A DNA stretch of 64,000 nt from Chondrilla cf. caribensis (GCA_964020155.1 OZ026559.1:3688174-3752173); one strand, 5' to 3'. Shown: positions 9,937 through 23,041, counted from the stretch's first letter. Notes: generated from the letters alone by a model not told the origin. Translations and numbers: made by a program.

Positions 9937-10132
9937 TTTGCGTTCAAAGAAACCAAAAAATGACCTAATTCCAACAATATTGGCGGCCACCGCAATTATG
10001 TGTGTGGGCGGCTCAATTGGACTCTGCTAACGAACGGAAACAATTACCTCGATAACGCTCGGTAATTGTTTCTGTCCAGTGGCCGCCAATATTGTTGGAT
10101 TTAGGTCATTTTTTGGTTTCTTTGAATGCAAA
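9937..10132. mobile_element. Fold-back MITE
   Basis: 54-nt arms at 9937-9990 and 10079-10132 are inverted repeats of each other with few mismatches (core TTGGCGGCCAC). They flank an 88-bp centre that contains its own smaller inverted repeat around CAATTACC/GGTAATTG. No protein is encoded. Confidence 0.75.
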
Positions 10133-10526
10133 TCGTTTGTCGATCGAAGCGTTCAGCACTAAGTCATTCCACCGATGGTAATGGGGCACCGTCGCAGCAT
10201 GTATTGAAATGGCAAACTTGGGCAAGGGTTGTTTGTGGTTCACACACGATCCGTTAAAAGAGCACTTACTTTTCGATTCCTCCTGTCGACAAATTTCGGA
10301 CTGCATCACTACTAAATACCTTAAAACAATTTGAATAACAATTGTCAACTTTTTGCACAACAATTTTTCAATTTCCTTCGCCGAAGAGCAGGGTTCGCCA
10401 ATCCGTCGTTCGGGACACCAAATGGTCGGCCATCAAGACATTTTTAGATGATGTCACTGAACTACGTCAATATAAAATCCAAGCATTTGCGAGGTTCTGA
10501 ACTTTGTTCACAACTAGTTCTTATAG
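10133..10526. other. Unassigned boundary sequence between the two regions
   Basis: A more GC-rich stretch. An 85-codon - strand frame (10106-10363) overlaps the MITE arm and matches nothing I recognise. No splice-supported gene is seen. It marks the change from the NBR1/ANKIB1 duplication to the receptor-like array. Confidence 0.4.
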
Positions 10527-10720
10527 TAGTCCTCAATGTTGTATACAATAATACGTATGTTCCCGTGTATGTCCTCCATGGATAGGTCCTAAGTGAACAC
10601 TCTTCAGGAAGTGGGTCTGTGTAGTTGATGAAGTAGGCAATGATGACACTAGATGGTTTAGCCCGATTGATGGGGTAGAAGGTATTTAGGAGTCTTTGAT
10701 AGTTGTTAGGATAAACTTGA
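10527..10720 (-). pseudogene. Solitary exon-1 fragment F1 of the seven-pass family
   Basis: Matches the middle of family exon 1, roughly residues 45-98 (AFYPIN-like, FxNYTDPLPEECSL, YPWRTY). It lacks the signal peptide, the first cysteine and the 3' part with its splice donor. Upstream on its strand is the inverted repeat ATGATCATT/AATGATCAT seen in most array units. The 840 bp to the G1 stop codon hold AT-rich conserved 3' flank plus the small MITE at 10981-11074. Confidence 0.7.
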
Positions 10721-10980
10721 TCCTTAGTATTGTCATGATCATTAAATTGATTAATGATCATGACAGTATCACTGATACAGCCATGCAAGCAGCATAATTG
10801 TTGGGCAGAATGAAATATATTGTAATTCAATCATATTATGACCAGGATCGGTCATTGATATTATTGCATACTTCACTCACATATTGCCACTTCTATACCT
10901 ACCAGTCTACATCAGTTTAAATTGTTCAAAGATTTCTTTAAAATTCCAATGATATAAAATAGGAATGATTATTTATAAAA

Positions 10981-11074
10981 TAGCATCCGTTACCATAGAA
11001 ACAGTACTATTATACAGCAATTTCATAATGTATAAAGCGCTAGCAACAGTATAAAGCGTTAGCAATGGATGCTA
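10981..11074. mobile_element. Short MITE, TAGCATCCGTTA ends
   Basis: Inverted ends TAGCATCCGTTA and a near match of TAACGGATGCTA, 94 bp. A close relative lies in inverse orientation at 28412-28484, and the sequence just after it (ACTCAGGCATTATGACAT) recurs inverted near 27540-27575. It is a dispersed family, not part of the array unit. Confidence 0.6.
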
Positions 11075-11566
11075 TAATGGTGAAGACATAGACACTCAGG
11101 CATTATGACATATCTTAACCACTAATTAATGTAGTAATGACTATGTTAATGAATGTTAGTACTGCGTCATGCAATGAATTACAATGGTTTTCTACGATGG
11201 CACAATATACTATTGTTATACATGCATTTAGTGGTGACAAATCTGTTTGATGCGTCATTTGACTTGCCAGCTTATCCATTCGAGTAGCCCATCAAATTTA
11301 TTAAAATTAATGTTTTGCAAATTCATGATCATTACTCTCTATTAAATATTTTCCACATCAATTACTAATTATTATACTTACAGTGGATCACAAAAATCAT
11401 TACCAAGGTATGAAATTAGTATACATATATGTACGTATATATACGTACAGGTATAGGGTAGAAGTGTGATACAGGATAAAATTTGTATGTTGTAGTTGAT
11501 GAACATGGTATGCATGAAAATGTATATGACTATTGTGACCTTTATATTTGATGAAGTGCAAATAAA

Positions 11567-13890
11567 TCAATTTTCATCTTGCAAATTCAACATCTGTTGC
11601 ACCGTTTCTCTAACTTTCGCTCCAACTCTACGGATGATCCAAGCTCCTATTGGTGGAAGTGTATGATGTAGTACAAATATCAGAGAGGAGGAGACTGTTC
11701 TAGTCTCTTCTCCATATTTACTCAAATGTAGTACAAGTGTAATACTGAATGTTATTGATCCAAATCCAAAGACAAGTACTGCTATGAACATGAGTAGCAG
11801 TATCTGTTGAAGTGCTTGTTTTGGTGTGATTCTGTATTCCTCTTCTTTGATGAAGATTTGATCAATAGTGAAGGGAATGGATGTTATGATGATGCATACA
11901 AACATTGCACACCACACTGTGAGAATGGTGAATCCGTACAAGTGGGGATTAACACTCACTAAAACGAGTTGAAGAGGAAGATGTACTAATAGACGCATTA
12001 GACTCATGTAGATCCCCCAGATAGATGTTGTTGTAATGATCCTGTGTACATGTTGTTTTCTTCCCCAACATTTAGTTATTATGCTCCATGTTTTGGGAAT
12101 GGGAAATGTAATATACTTGCTGTGAATGTAAGCTGTAACGCCACTTGCAATGAAAATGAATATGAATACTGGAATTGGTAAAGAACAGGTTTCTATTCTG
12201 TGTTCAGTGTTCCGTACCATGTTATTCGGATTACAGCTCAATGTCAACAATTCAGCAGTCGTGTAAATGTTGAAGACATGAGCAAGACTTGATACAGCCC
12301 AGAAGAATGGTACTTTAGCTTTGCTCCTACTTTGTTGTAGCCTCGTTAGTTTGTTTTTGCCAATGCCATGGAGTATGTAAGGTGCTGCAATTCCCAATAG
12401 GAGTAGAAACATTCCCACACCATTAAGGTGTGATTGTTTATGATGAGATTGAAGATATGTGCCAATCTTCAGCCTGTGATTCATATTTCTGACATCTGAT
12501 ACCAGACGATTGTCAGGGAGCCACTCAAAGAACACTCTTGTCTGTTTACTGCTGTCTTTGTTCTCTGAGTACTGTCCCTTGTGTAGTATTAGTGATTTGA
12601 CCTGTATTTAATGAACATTTTGATAGAATTAAAAATTTTACAATAATTATTATTATTATTATTATTAACATAATCATTAATATTATCAATTATTATTATT
12701 AATGCACATGTGATGTAATTATTTCAGGTACTATTCTGTGTAATATTTATCATCATGATGTTATAAATACCAGGTCCTATAATATGATAGAAATGATAAA
12801 TTTATGCATACATGTCCTAATTTAGGACCAATTACCACTTGTACTCTAGTTCTATTATAACATGCATGCAATCAAATCAAAAAGAAATGGAATGAATTGT
12901 AAATTAAAACTGACCATTCTCCCTCCAAATTCATTTTGAGGTATATATAAAGGATATTTTAATATACTTTTCAACATTGGTAGCTATAGATTTTATACTT
13001 GCCAGAGAGTTTGAAAGACCACCTAAATTTAATATAGTAATATTATGTACTGTAACAGTAGTCAAATAAAGATGCCATCAGAAAAATTTTCATGATCAGG
13101 AATTAATCTTTACCTGAATCACATGAAACTTGAGACCCATGCATCTATAATATACACATCACAGTGACTGTTAGCATTATAAAGACCTTCCATGATCATT
13201 TCCATTAAAGAAAGGCTAATTCTTTGGGACCTTTAAAGGAGATCGTAGCATCCAAAGCATGCTTACGAATTCAAAGCACAAATCAAAAATATAATAATGA
13301 ATTTGTGCAATGTAGTTCCAAATGGTGCAGCTGCTATTTCATACAAATGTGATTCTCAAACATTTGCATCTAAATATACTTACCTCTGTGGTAACTGTAC
13401 CAAGATCTCCCAATTCCTTACATTCCAATGGGATTTTAATGCAAGCAATTTGTGTAGGCAAGACAAAAGGTGAAGTTTTGTTGAAGAGCTGGTTGTAGCT
13501 TATAGTGGGGAGGTATTCACCAAATTCTATCCAGTGTAGATCTCCTGCAATATTAATAATGATTTTAGTGGTCCACATGTACCAATATATGTTGTGATAA
13601 GTGAAGTTTATTCCTGGGTATGTCCTCCATGGATAGGTCCCAAGTGAGCACTCTTCAGGAAGTGGGTCTGTGTAGTTGGTGAAGTAGGTTATTATTATAT
13701 CAGATGGTCTAGCTCGATTGATGGGATAGAAGGCATTGATGAGTTGTTGATAGTTGTCAGGACAAGATTTGATGGATTTGAGTATTTCCAAGGCATCATC
13801 ACAAACTTCATATCGCTCATGTTCACCACAGACCATGCCTGTAAAGACTGCTACTGATAATACCACTGTTGCAGTTACAATCATCCTCAT
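11567..13890 (-). CDS. G1: seven-pass receptor-like protein
   Basis: Exon 1 is 13384-13890 (507 nt), the microexon 13114-13144 (31 nt), and the last exon 11567-12601 (344 codons plus stop). Exon 1 starts at the ATG conserved in all copies and opens with a signal peptide ending near VFTGMVCG. The ectodomain has five cysteines and three N-x-T sites. The last exon has seven hydrophobic segments, at about residues 62-80, 98-121, 141-159, 188-217, 220-245, 264-292 and 303-323. Basic loops predict an outside N-terminus and a cytoplasmic tail ending LNLQDEN. Skipping the microexon keeps the frame (513 aa). Including its 31 nt shifts the frame to a stop early in the last exon, giving a secreted product of about 197 aa. 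I do not recognise the family. Confidence 0.75.
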
Positions 13891-14904
13891 TTCTAACAAT
13901 GAACAAAATAATGCACTCAAATCTTACAGATAATAGACCAAAGCCAAGATTGACCATCTATAATATTTAAATATATATATGCATATGTCAGTCATAAGTC
14001 AGATGATGATATAACCTTTTCATCCGTTCGCACATTATAAAGGAAAACTTAAGCCACAGCACAGAACACTACCAAATGTTCAGCAATTTTAACTAGGAGG
14101 GTCATCCACTGTTGAAAATTGCTCATTTTCCATTTCTCATTGAGTTGTTTTTCTCAAGTTATTTTCCTTCTGCCTAACTACCATTAATTTCTTGATTGAG
14201 ACTTTCTTTGACTTTGGGTTGCTGGCACACCTAAAATGGTCATTTTGTATATGTAAGACAAATGTTTGACAATCATGGCTATAAGCTAAGGATTCCGTTT
14301 GCTTTCTCTGTGGGGAAGTTATTAGGACACAAACATTATTGAGATGATGTTCTGGAAAGTTCACACTGGGCTGCCTCCCAGGAGGTTGAGCAATTCCACT
14401 GGTTCTCACATATTTCACACAAAGACTAACCTTTTCCCCACCTAGGAATCAACATCAATATCTGTCAAGAAGATTTCTTCCAGGATCCAACCAATGATAG
14501 TAATGTGAATTATGAAACACTGTATATGGACAATATGTATTGTGCATTTACTATTACATAATGTGTAATAATGTATAATAGAGTAAGATTTTCTAAGGAT
14601 TGTACGCATGTGTAATATGCAATAGTCTTAAACGTAGAATGTGTATTACATGTCTATATTAAAGTATGTTTTTGTATGGCATGCATTCAGCCATAACATA
14701 CACAGATCTATTTACCACATTCAACTTATCATGTGCAATAAGTTTATTCAAATGGAGCAGATGTATATATGTTTTGCAAAATAACATTTCAATTCAATTT
14801 TCACTAACAGTTGATCATTTTCAAGTGGCTCTGCATTAAGAGTCATTAGCAAGGGGGTTGTTCTGAACACATATCAAACTAGAAATCAACATATTACATT
14901 TTCA

Positions 14905-15110
14905 GGATGACGTCAGCTGTGAATATAATATATTACGTCATGATTTCTCCCTGACATTTTGTACTTGGTCCATTGAAGTGGAGTGATATGGTATAGCGTA
15001 ACCGGGCCATTGATCCATCGGCCATTTTGATTGGACCATCGGGTGATCACGTGGACTTGAACAATAGCTTAGACCACGTGTTGTTTCTCGCAGTATGGGC
15101 AGCGATGAAG
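14905..15110. promoter_or_regulatory. Conserved promoter-like block upstream of G1
   Basis: TGACGTCA at 14908-14915, TTACGTCA at 14933-14940, an inverted CCAAT (ATTGG) near 15029, and E-boxes CACGTG at 15048-15053 and 15075-15080. This clustered set recurs in five other units and decays in two (G2, G3). It lies about 1.0 kb upstream of the G1 start codon. The sequence just before each ATG (TTGTTAG then AAATGAGG) could be a splice acceptor, so a 5' UTR intron may bridge the gap. The 14000-14900 stretch is conserved non-coding or UTR-like sequence. A + strand relic starts on the other side, so the block may be bidirectional. Confidence 0.5.
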
Positions 15111-17290
15111 GTACGATAATTGGAAACGTCCTCTCTCTTTAACCCTACAGATTGGCAGTAAGATATCCGAAAGAAAACCAATGAAGAATTCCACCATGGT
15201 TGAGTTATTGTAAGTTGCTACATTGAAATTATGATTCTGTGTAAAGCATCAATTATCGGACGCAATCTCTATTCTTAATTCCTCAATATTGGTAATAAAT
15301 TGGTCTGAAATTTGGTTCTTCGTCGCTTCTCCACTTTGTATTGAAGTCTGTCCTCAAGTTAATCCATCTAATACGAATAATATGGAGTATTTTCGGACAC
15401 ATTTTTATATCTCTAGCAGAACGATGCTACGAGCTGCTCAAGCTACGAGGATTCTACTGATTGGAGAGCGACTATATGTAATGCTTTATAAAACAAGGTT
15501 TATTGGGAGTCGGTAGGTTTCATAGGTATCGATAAATAGCCATTTATGTGTCCGAATATAGGTAGTGTTCCTTATCAATTGATGTTTTACTCTATTTGTA
15601 TTATAATTTTGTAAAATGTTCGACTATCATTGTTTTACCCCCCGCTTTTCATTGTGAATCCTATGATTCAGAAAGTATAATGAAAGATATCATGTATCTT
15701 CCCTTGTGTAATACTTCGAGCCACTGCACTGTTTTTTAGTCCATACATCCAAAAATAATGCTAAAAGCTGTCACCGACTCACGTACATCCACAATCAAGG
15801 TTTTTACCACTGCTACAAGATGGTCAGTCAAAAGAAACCTATCACGGAAGGTTTTTTTCCGTTCGATTTGCGTATCACCGTAACATAAGTATAGTTACCT
15901 ATCAAATTTGGTAACTACAAACACGAAAGATGTTGCAGAATCTGAATCTGTGGCCACTTATGGTGACTTGCACAAAAAATTGTTAGATTCTGTATCAATG
16001 CAACTGCTGAAGGAGGATATATGTGGAGCACATACCAATCGTATACCTTGTGATCTACAGGACTGGCTAATTTATATGTATGTGCTGAGTGGATCTTTCA
16101 GCATTTTAGCCATATGTAACCATTACAGATATCATATTTGACATATTTTTTTCTTTTCCATTGCATAGTGTTGCTTCCATGGATATCTGTCAGTATGGTA
16201 CATGTGCTCAATGATACAATGGGAATTTCTCTGATAATCATTAAGAACCATTTTGTTGTCAGGATATGTAAAGTCAGTGCTAACAGCAAGAAGCCAACTG
16301 AACGAATGAACATGTGAAGAACATGGGTACAATTTATATGTGTATTATCATATCTTCAGTTGACTACAAGTCTTTGTGTACAATTCTTCCAATTCTACAG
16401 GACTATCTAGGAACCTATGAATTGAGGCGGTATCCCATAAATATATATCATTGAAAATTATTCTAGACACTAATAGTTATTGCAAACATGGTATATATAT
16501 ATGTATTCTGTAGTGATTTCCATTCATAAAGAAATTTGTAGTGTTTTAATGTCTATATACTGAGGTCTTTTTGTCCCAAACCTATCTCTCTTGGGTATGT
16601 CCACTTCTTCTCCACCTGATCCTCACACAGGACACTCATGCCGTCTTTCAACATGACTGTGCAGCTCCATTTGACTGTTCTGAAGTCACAATTTCAAATG
16701 GACATGTACATGGATGTGACTTCATTGAAAACTATAAAGCAAGCTGCCATTAACCATTTAAAACATAATATTGTCATTATGGGAGATCAGCATATTATAG
16801 AAGACCTCTGTGAAGACGTCATGCCACCATCTTTTATTTGATTATTGTTCCTATGATGAACATCCCATAATCCACATGGTCATGTGTTACTCAGTACACT
16901 CATTATGACCTATATAATATTATCGTAAGTGATGACTGTTAAATTTCCTTCAAATAACAAAGACTAATGTACCGAAATAATTGGTGTGAATGTGGGCTAC
17001 AATGCTACGAGCTCAATGAGTATGAATATGAATATTAATGTCCAGTTGGAAGTTACATCTCTATGTTCAGTAGTCCGTATCATGTTATTGTTATTACAGG
17101 CTACTGTCAGCAATTAGCCTTCCATGTATACATAGAAGTCAAATTGCAAAGCAACAGCAAAACAGAAAGTTGTTTCCTAAACACCCCAACCTACTGTATA
17201 ATTGTTGTAAATTATTTCATTTCATTAACTTCGTTTTACTTGTGAATACTCATACAACATAATTGTAAAGGATGGGAATTCAATGTTTCT
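15111..17290 (+). pseudogene. Decayed + strand multi-exon gene relic, unit 1
   Basis: Starting from the promoter block there are exon-like pieces. A donor lies at 15111; an exon at 15151-15209 contains ATG in a CCACCATGG context and ends at GTAAGT. A protein-like stretch at about 15923-16080 reads KDVAESESVATYGDLHKK and then LLDSVSMQLLKEDICGAH. After that come an ATGGATATCTGTCAGTATGG patch near 16180 and an exon with acceptor at 16631 reading TLMPSFNMTVQLHLTVLKSQ, open to 16841. Several pieces contain stops in this or sister units, so I call it a relic. I do not recognise the protein. Conservation among units may only reflect recent duplication. Confidence 0.4.
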
Positions 17291-17529
17291 CCATTCACGT
17301 AATCAATTTTGAACCATTGTGAATATTAATTTTTACATTATTAACATGCATAATAAAAAATGTATAATTATTGTACTATGACTACAAGAAAGAACCCTGT
17401 ATTATAATACTATATATGAAATGCCTGCAGCTACATTTTATTATTACTAAAAATTAATATTAATAAATTATTAGGTTCATAATAATATAAATACTATGGT
17501 ATAATATTTTATTATATTAAATTTTACCT

Positions 17530-17532
<3 letters not shown>

Positions 17533-17591
<59 letters not shown>
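17533..17591. repeat. (TA)n microsatellite
   Basis: Pure TA run at the 3' end of the unit-1 spacer. The same position in the other units has TA runs of different length. Confidence 0.95.
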
Positions 17592-17594
<3 letters not shown>

Positions 17595-17834
17595 TACATA
17601 CATATACATACTATATGTATAATAGGATCATTAATGCATTATATATGTATATTACAGATACAATTTTACATACCCCACCATGCATCCTGCATGCACACAC
17701 ACACAGATCGTTCTTAAATATTCATTAATAATAAATTAATCATTATTAGAATTGATCATGAATAGTGTGCATGTGATAGCAAAATTATAAATAAAAATAT
17801 TACATATGGTGTAATAATTGTAATAATTATTATA

Positions 17835-18030
17835 GTGGTCTACAATGTTGTATACCATGATATGTATATTCCCGGGTATGTCCTCCATGGATAGGTCCCA
17901 AGTGAGCACTCTTCAGGAAGTGGGTCTGTGTAGTTGGTGAAGTAGGCTATGATGACACTAGATGGTTTAGCCCGATTGATGGGGTAAAAGGCATTAAGGA
18001 GTTGTTGATAGTTGTCAGGATAAGCTTGAT
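17835..18030 (-). pseudogene. Solitary exon-1 fragment F2
   Basis: Same truncated middle part of family exon 1 as F1 (NYQQLLNAFYPINRAKPSSV, then FTNYTDPLPEEC). It has no frame-breaking TATA insertion, unlike F5, F6 and F8. It has no signal peptide and no cysteine corresponding to position 43. The inverted repeat ATGATCATT/AATGATCAT follows at about 18045-18071. Confidence 0.7.
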
Positions 18031-18174
18031 CCGAGGTACTGTAATGATCATTAAATTGATCAATGATCATGACAATATCACTGATACAGCTATGCAAGCA
18101 ACATAATGTCCATTGTTGGACAGAATGAAATATTTTGTAATTTAATAATATGACCAGGAGTGGCCATCAATAAT

Positions 18175-18420
18175 ACTGACGAGTACGAATTACCCGCCCT
18201 ACGTATTCATCCGTAACGTGTCATAAAATGGCGCCTTTCAAGTACGGGGATAATACGGTTTCGTTTGAATTCTAAAAGAAAGGTCTAAAACGAAACGCCA
18301 ATCCCCTTAGTATACGTCACGGGTGCCGCTGAGAAGGATTGGGGAGTTGACGTCGATCGCATGCGAACTGAAGGAGGAGTTCGTGAACAAACAAACAAAC
18401 AAACAGAGACCCCATAAATT
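18175..18420. mobile_element. Insertion ending in (AAAC)n, possible non-LTR/SINE element
   Basis: About 240 bp not present at this point in other units. It is GC-richer than its surroundings and ends in ACAAACAAACAAACAAACAG followed by AGACCCC. A simple-repeat tail suggests retroposition, but target duplication is unclear. The stretch from here to 18922 is the conserved AT-rich 3' flank of G2. Confidence 0.45.
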
Positions 18421-18922
18421 ATAGTAAGATTGCATACTTCGCACACACATATTGCCACTTCTATACCTATACCAGTCTACATCAGTTTAAATTGTAGATT
18501 TGTAAATTTCTTTAAATCTTCAATGGTATAAAATGGGAATGATTAATTATAAATGTAGATAATATAGTAATGCGTCATGCAATAAATTACAATGGTTTTC
18601 TCAAATGGCATATTATATTATTATTATACATGCATTTAGTGATGACAGATATGTTTGATACGTCATTCAACTTGACAGCCTATTCATTCGAGTAGCCAAT
18701 CAAATCCATTAAAAAATGTTTTGCAAATTGATCATTACTCTCTAGAAATATTTTCCACGTCAATTACTAATTATTATACTTACAGTGCATCACAAAACTC
18801 ATGTGAATAATAGGTATAAGTGTGATACAGGATAAAATTTATATATTGTAGGTGATGAACATGGTATGCATGAAAATGTATACGACTATTATGACCTTTC
18901 TATTTGATGAAGTGCAAATAAA

Positions 18923-21353
18923 TCAGTTTTCATCTTGTACATTCAACATCCGTTGCACCGTTTCTCTAACTTTCACTCCAACTCTACGGATGATCCAAGC
19001 TCCTATTGGTAGAAGTGTATGATTTAGTACGAATATCAGAGAGGAGGAGAATGTCCGAGTCTCTTCTCCATATTTACTCAAATGTAGTACAAGTGTTATA
19101 CTGAATGTTAGTGATCCAAATCCAAAAACAAGTACTGCTATAAACATGAGTAGCAGTATCTGTCGAAGTGCTTGTTTTGGTGTGATTCTGTATTCCTCTT
19201 CTTTGATGAAGATTTGATCAATTGTGAAGAAAATGGATGTTACAATGATGCATACAAACATTGCACACCACACTGTGAGAATGCCAAATCCATACAAGTG
19301 TGGATTAACACTCACTAATAAGAATTGAAATGGAAGATGTACCAATAGACCCACTACACTCATGTAGATCCCCCAAAGAGATATTGTTGTAATGATTCTG
19401 TTTACATGTTGTTTTCTTCCCCAACATTTAGTTATTATGCTCCATGTTTTGGGAATGGGAAATGTAATATACTTGCTGTGAATGCACGCTGTAGCGCCAC
19501 TTGTAATGAAGATGAATATGAATACTGTAATGACTGAGGAGCAGGTTTCAACTTTGTGTTCAGAGCTCCGTACTATGTTATTTGGATTACAGCCCAATGT
19601 CAGACCTTCAGCAATCGTGTAAATATTGAAGACATGAGCAAGACTTGCTACAGCCCAGAAGAACGGTACTTTTGCTTTGCTCCTACTTTGTTGTAGATTC
19701 GCTAGCTGGTTTTTACCAATGCCATGGAGTATGTAAGGTGTTGCGATTACTAATAGGAATAGAAACATTGTCACGCCAACAAGATGTGGTTGTTTATGAT
19801 GAGCATGAAGATATGCATCAATCTGCAGCCTGTGATTTGTATTTCTGACATCTGCTACCCGACGGTTTACAGCAAGCCACTCAAAGAACACTCTTGTCTG
19901 TTTACTGCTGTCTTTGTTCTCAGAATACTGTCCCTTCTGTAGTATTAGTGATTTGACCTGTATTTAAGAAATAATTTAATAGAATCAAAAAAACTATATT
20001 TAATTTAATGGTTATTATTTCAGATATATACTACATATTCTGTGTGATATTTAATATCATGATGTTAATAACACCAGGTCCTATAATATGACTAATGATA
20101 AATTCACGTATAAAATTTCTAATTTTGGACCAATTACTACTGTGACACTGGTATAACATGTATGAAACCAAATGAAAACGAAATGTCTCAATGAATTATA
20201 AATTAAAATATAAAATATTAGAATATTTTGAAGTACTATTTCAACATTAATAGCTTATGCAGATAGTTATTGGTGTTATATACTTGCCAGAGAGTCAAAA
20301 GAAAACCTATATTTAATATGACCATACAGTAATTAAATACATTATTCAGTAAAGACACCCTAGGACAATTTATGCATCATCAGTGATCTTTACCTGAGTC
20401 ACAATGTGCTGGAGACTCCTCTATATACACATCACAGTGACTATTAGCATTATAAAGACCTTCCATGATCATTTCCAATAAAAGGCTTATTCTTGGGGTC
20501 CTTTACAAGCCCAATAAGAATGAAGGAGATCGAAGAATCCCAAGCATGTTTATGAATTCGAAGCACAAATGAAAACTATTATAGTCAATTTGTGCAATGA
20601 AGTTCCAACTGGTGAAGCTGTTACTTCTTTGCGTTTGCTACATTTGGGAACTGTAGACAATCCATTGACATGGAGTTGGGAGTTACAAAATAAACAATAT
20701 TAAATATTTAGTGTACATGCTATATTTCATTGCTTACATGTCATGGTCATTTTGCATACAAATAAAGCGCACAGATAAAACATATTATTATTAATACAGA
20801 ATTTAATGAAATTTTCGAACATTTGCACCTAAATAATTATACTCACTTGTGTGGTGACTATACCAAGATCTCCCAATTCCTTACATTCCAATGGTATTTT
20901 AATGCAAGCAATTTGTGTAGGCAAGGCAAAAGGTGAAGTTTTGTTGAACAGCTGGTTATAGCTTATAATGGGGAGGTATTCACCAGCTTCCAACAAGTAT
21001 AGATCTCCTCCAATGTTAGTAATGATTTTAGTGGTCCACATGTACCAATATATGTTGTGATAAGTGCTGTTTATCCCCGGGTATGTCCTCCATGGATAGG
21101 TCCCAAGTGAGCACTCTTCAGGAAGTGGGTCTGTGTAGTTGGTGAAGTAGGCTATTATTACATCAGATGGTCTAGCCCGATTGACGGGGTAGAAGGCATT
21201 GAGGAGTTGTTGATAGTTGTCAGGATCACCTTTGATGGAATTGAGAATTTCCAAGGCATCATCACAAACTTCATATTGCTCGTGTTCACCACAGACCATG
21301 CCTGTAAAGACTGCTACTGACAATACCACTGTTGCAGTTACAATCATCCTCAT
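18923..21353 (-). CDS. G2: seven-pass receptor-like protein, intact with microexon
   Basis: Exon 1 is 20847-21353, the microexon 20394-20420 (27 nt, RSLQHIVTQ), and the last exon 18923-19957. All junctions are phase 0 with GT-AG ends (donors GTGAGT and GTAAAG), giving a 522-aa product, or 513 aa without the microexon. The ectodomain lacks Cys43, being KGDPDN where others have KSCPDN, so the disulphide pattern may differ. Glycosylation sites NYT, NST and NKT are kept. Seven hydrophobic segments and the basic tail are intact, with two cysteines in the predicted second extracellular stretch (GCNPNN...ETC). This is one of three copies open in every predicted exon. Membrane receptor or channel roles are both possible, as no known motif is seen. 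Confidence 0.8.
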
Positions 21354-22219
21354 TTCTAACAACCAACAAAATATTGCACTCAAATCATACAGATAATAAT
21401 ATACCAAAGTCAAGATTGACTATCTATAATATTATATATTTGGTATAAATGGTGATTTATTTGTTTGTTCACATATCAAGGTTCAGCACAGAACACTACC
21501 CAATTTTCAGCGATTTTAACTAGGAAGATCATCGCCTGCTTAAAATTGAGTTGCTTTTCTTCAGATTTTTTCTTTCAAGGCTAACTACCATAAATTTTTG
21601 ATTGAGACTTTCTTTGACTTTAGGTTGCTGGCACAACTAAGAAGGAATATCTGTATATATTTGTATGACAAAGGTTTGACAATCATGGTTATTAGGATGC
21701 TGTTTGCTTTCTCTGTGGGGACGTTATTAGTACACAACCATCATTAGATAATGTTCTGGAAAGTTCACACAGGGCTGTCTCCCAGTAGATGGGTCAATAC
21801 CGTTGTTCTCACATATTTCACACAACGACTAACCTAAGAATCAACGTCAATATCTGTCAAGAAGATTTCTCCCAGGATCCAACCAATGATAGCAATGTGA
21901 ATAATGAAACACACTGTAAGGACAATATGTATTGTGTATGATACTATTACATGATGTATTGTTATGCGTCAGAGTAGGATTTTCTAAGGATAGTACACGT
22001 GTAATATACAATTGTCTTTTAATGTGTAGAATGTGTATTGCATGTTGCATCTGTTTACCACATTCAACTTATCATGTATAATAATTTTATTCAAATGGGG
22101 CAGTAATTTGTGTTAGGCAAAATAAGTTTCAATTCAATTTTCACTAACAGTTGAACATTTTCAAGTGCATTACGAGTCAATAGCAAGGGAATTGTTATAA
22201 ACACATGTCAACCTAGAAA

Positions 22220-22590
22220 TCAACATACATTTGTAGGATGATGCCAACTGTGATAATCTTATTATTATTATGTCATGATTTCTGCATGACATTAATTTTA
22301 TACTTGATCCATTAATTGTAGTCGAACTGCTAGCCCCTGCTTTCACCCTTCGCATGAAAAGCGGAGAGTGAGTCTGGGCTCTGTGAACCTACATTTGCAC
22401 TTTGTTTGAACTCAGATTATCTTTCGCGCGAATCGTTCAGTGATAATTCATCCAATTGATTACAAGGGGGGACGAACATACTACAAATGTTGGGTGATAG
22501 TTTGATGCCGATTATAAATGTTTGTCTAGAAATGGACAGAAAGTGCACTGACATAATTCTTTCCTTATCAATTGCTACGTCCTCGTAGGA
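22220..22590. promoter_or_regulatory. Degenerate promoter block upstream of G2, with unique insertion
   Basis: The CRE-like pair is eroded (GATGATGCC and TATGTCAT) and the E-box part is missing. From about 22316, sequence unlike any other unit replaces it. The spacer between G2 and G3 is also short. The usual TA repeat and the solitary exon-1 fragment are absent. The 21354-22220 stretch is the usual conserved upstream sequence. Confidence 0.4.
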
Positions 22591-22960
22591 GAAATGGGAA
22601 TTTCTCTAATGATCAATAGCATTGTTCGATGTTGTCAGGGTATGTATAAAGAAAGTGCGAATAGATATATAGAAGCAAACTGAACAAATGAACTTATGAT
22701 AACATATTATTATGGGTACTGTAACAATTTGTATGTGTACTTTGGTATCTTGACTACAAATCTGTGTTCAATATCTCTCATTCTCCAGGACTATCAAGGA
22801 ACATATAAATTGAAGTATTATCCCAAAAATGAAAATCATATCAGAATAATTATTCCAGGCACTAATAATTACTGTGAACATGGTGATTGTGTTAGAGAGC
22901 TATTTGTGTGCTGTAGTAATTTTCATTCTTTGAGAAAATTGTAGTGTTTTAATGTGCACT
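22591..22960 (+). pseudogene. Remaining piece of the + strand relic, unit 2
   Basis: An acceptor at 22788 leads into an open stretch reading DYQGTYKLKYYPKNENHIRI, then TNNYCEHGDCVRELFVCC, to a stop near 22943. In sister units the same exon contains stops. It is the best-preserved copy of this relic exon and looks like a secreted or extracellular cysteine-bearing segment. The rest of the relic is deleted here. Confidence 0.4.
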
Positions 22961-23041
22961 GCAGTCTTTCTGTCCCAAACCTGTGGTTTTTGAGATAAAC
23001 GAGAATTGATACAAAAGTTTTATACACACACATTGCAAATA

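Noticed and set aside
13145..13383. A larger middle exon with LEMIMEGLYNANSHCDVY in the receptor-like genes
   Set aside because: The frame is closed just upstream and its phases do not fit exon 1 or the last exon; it looks like intron with branch-point sequence.
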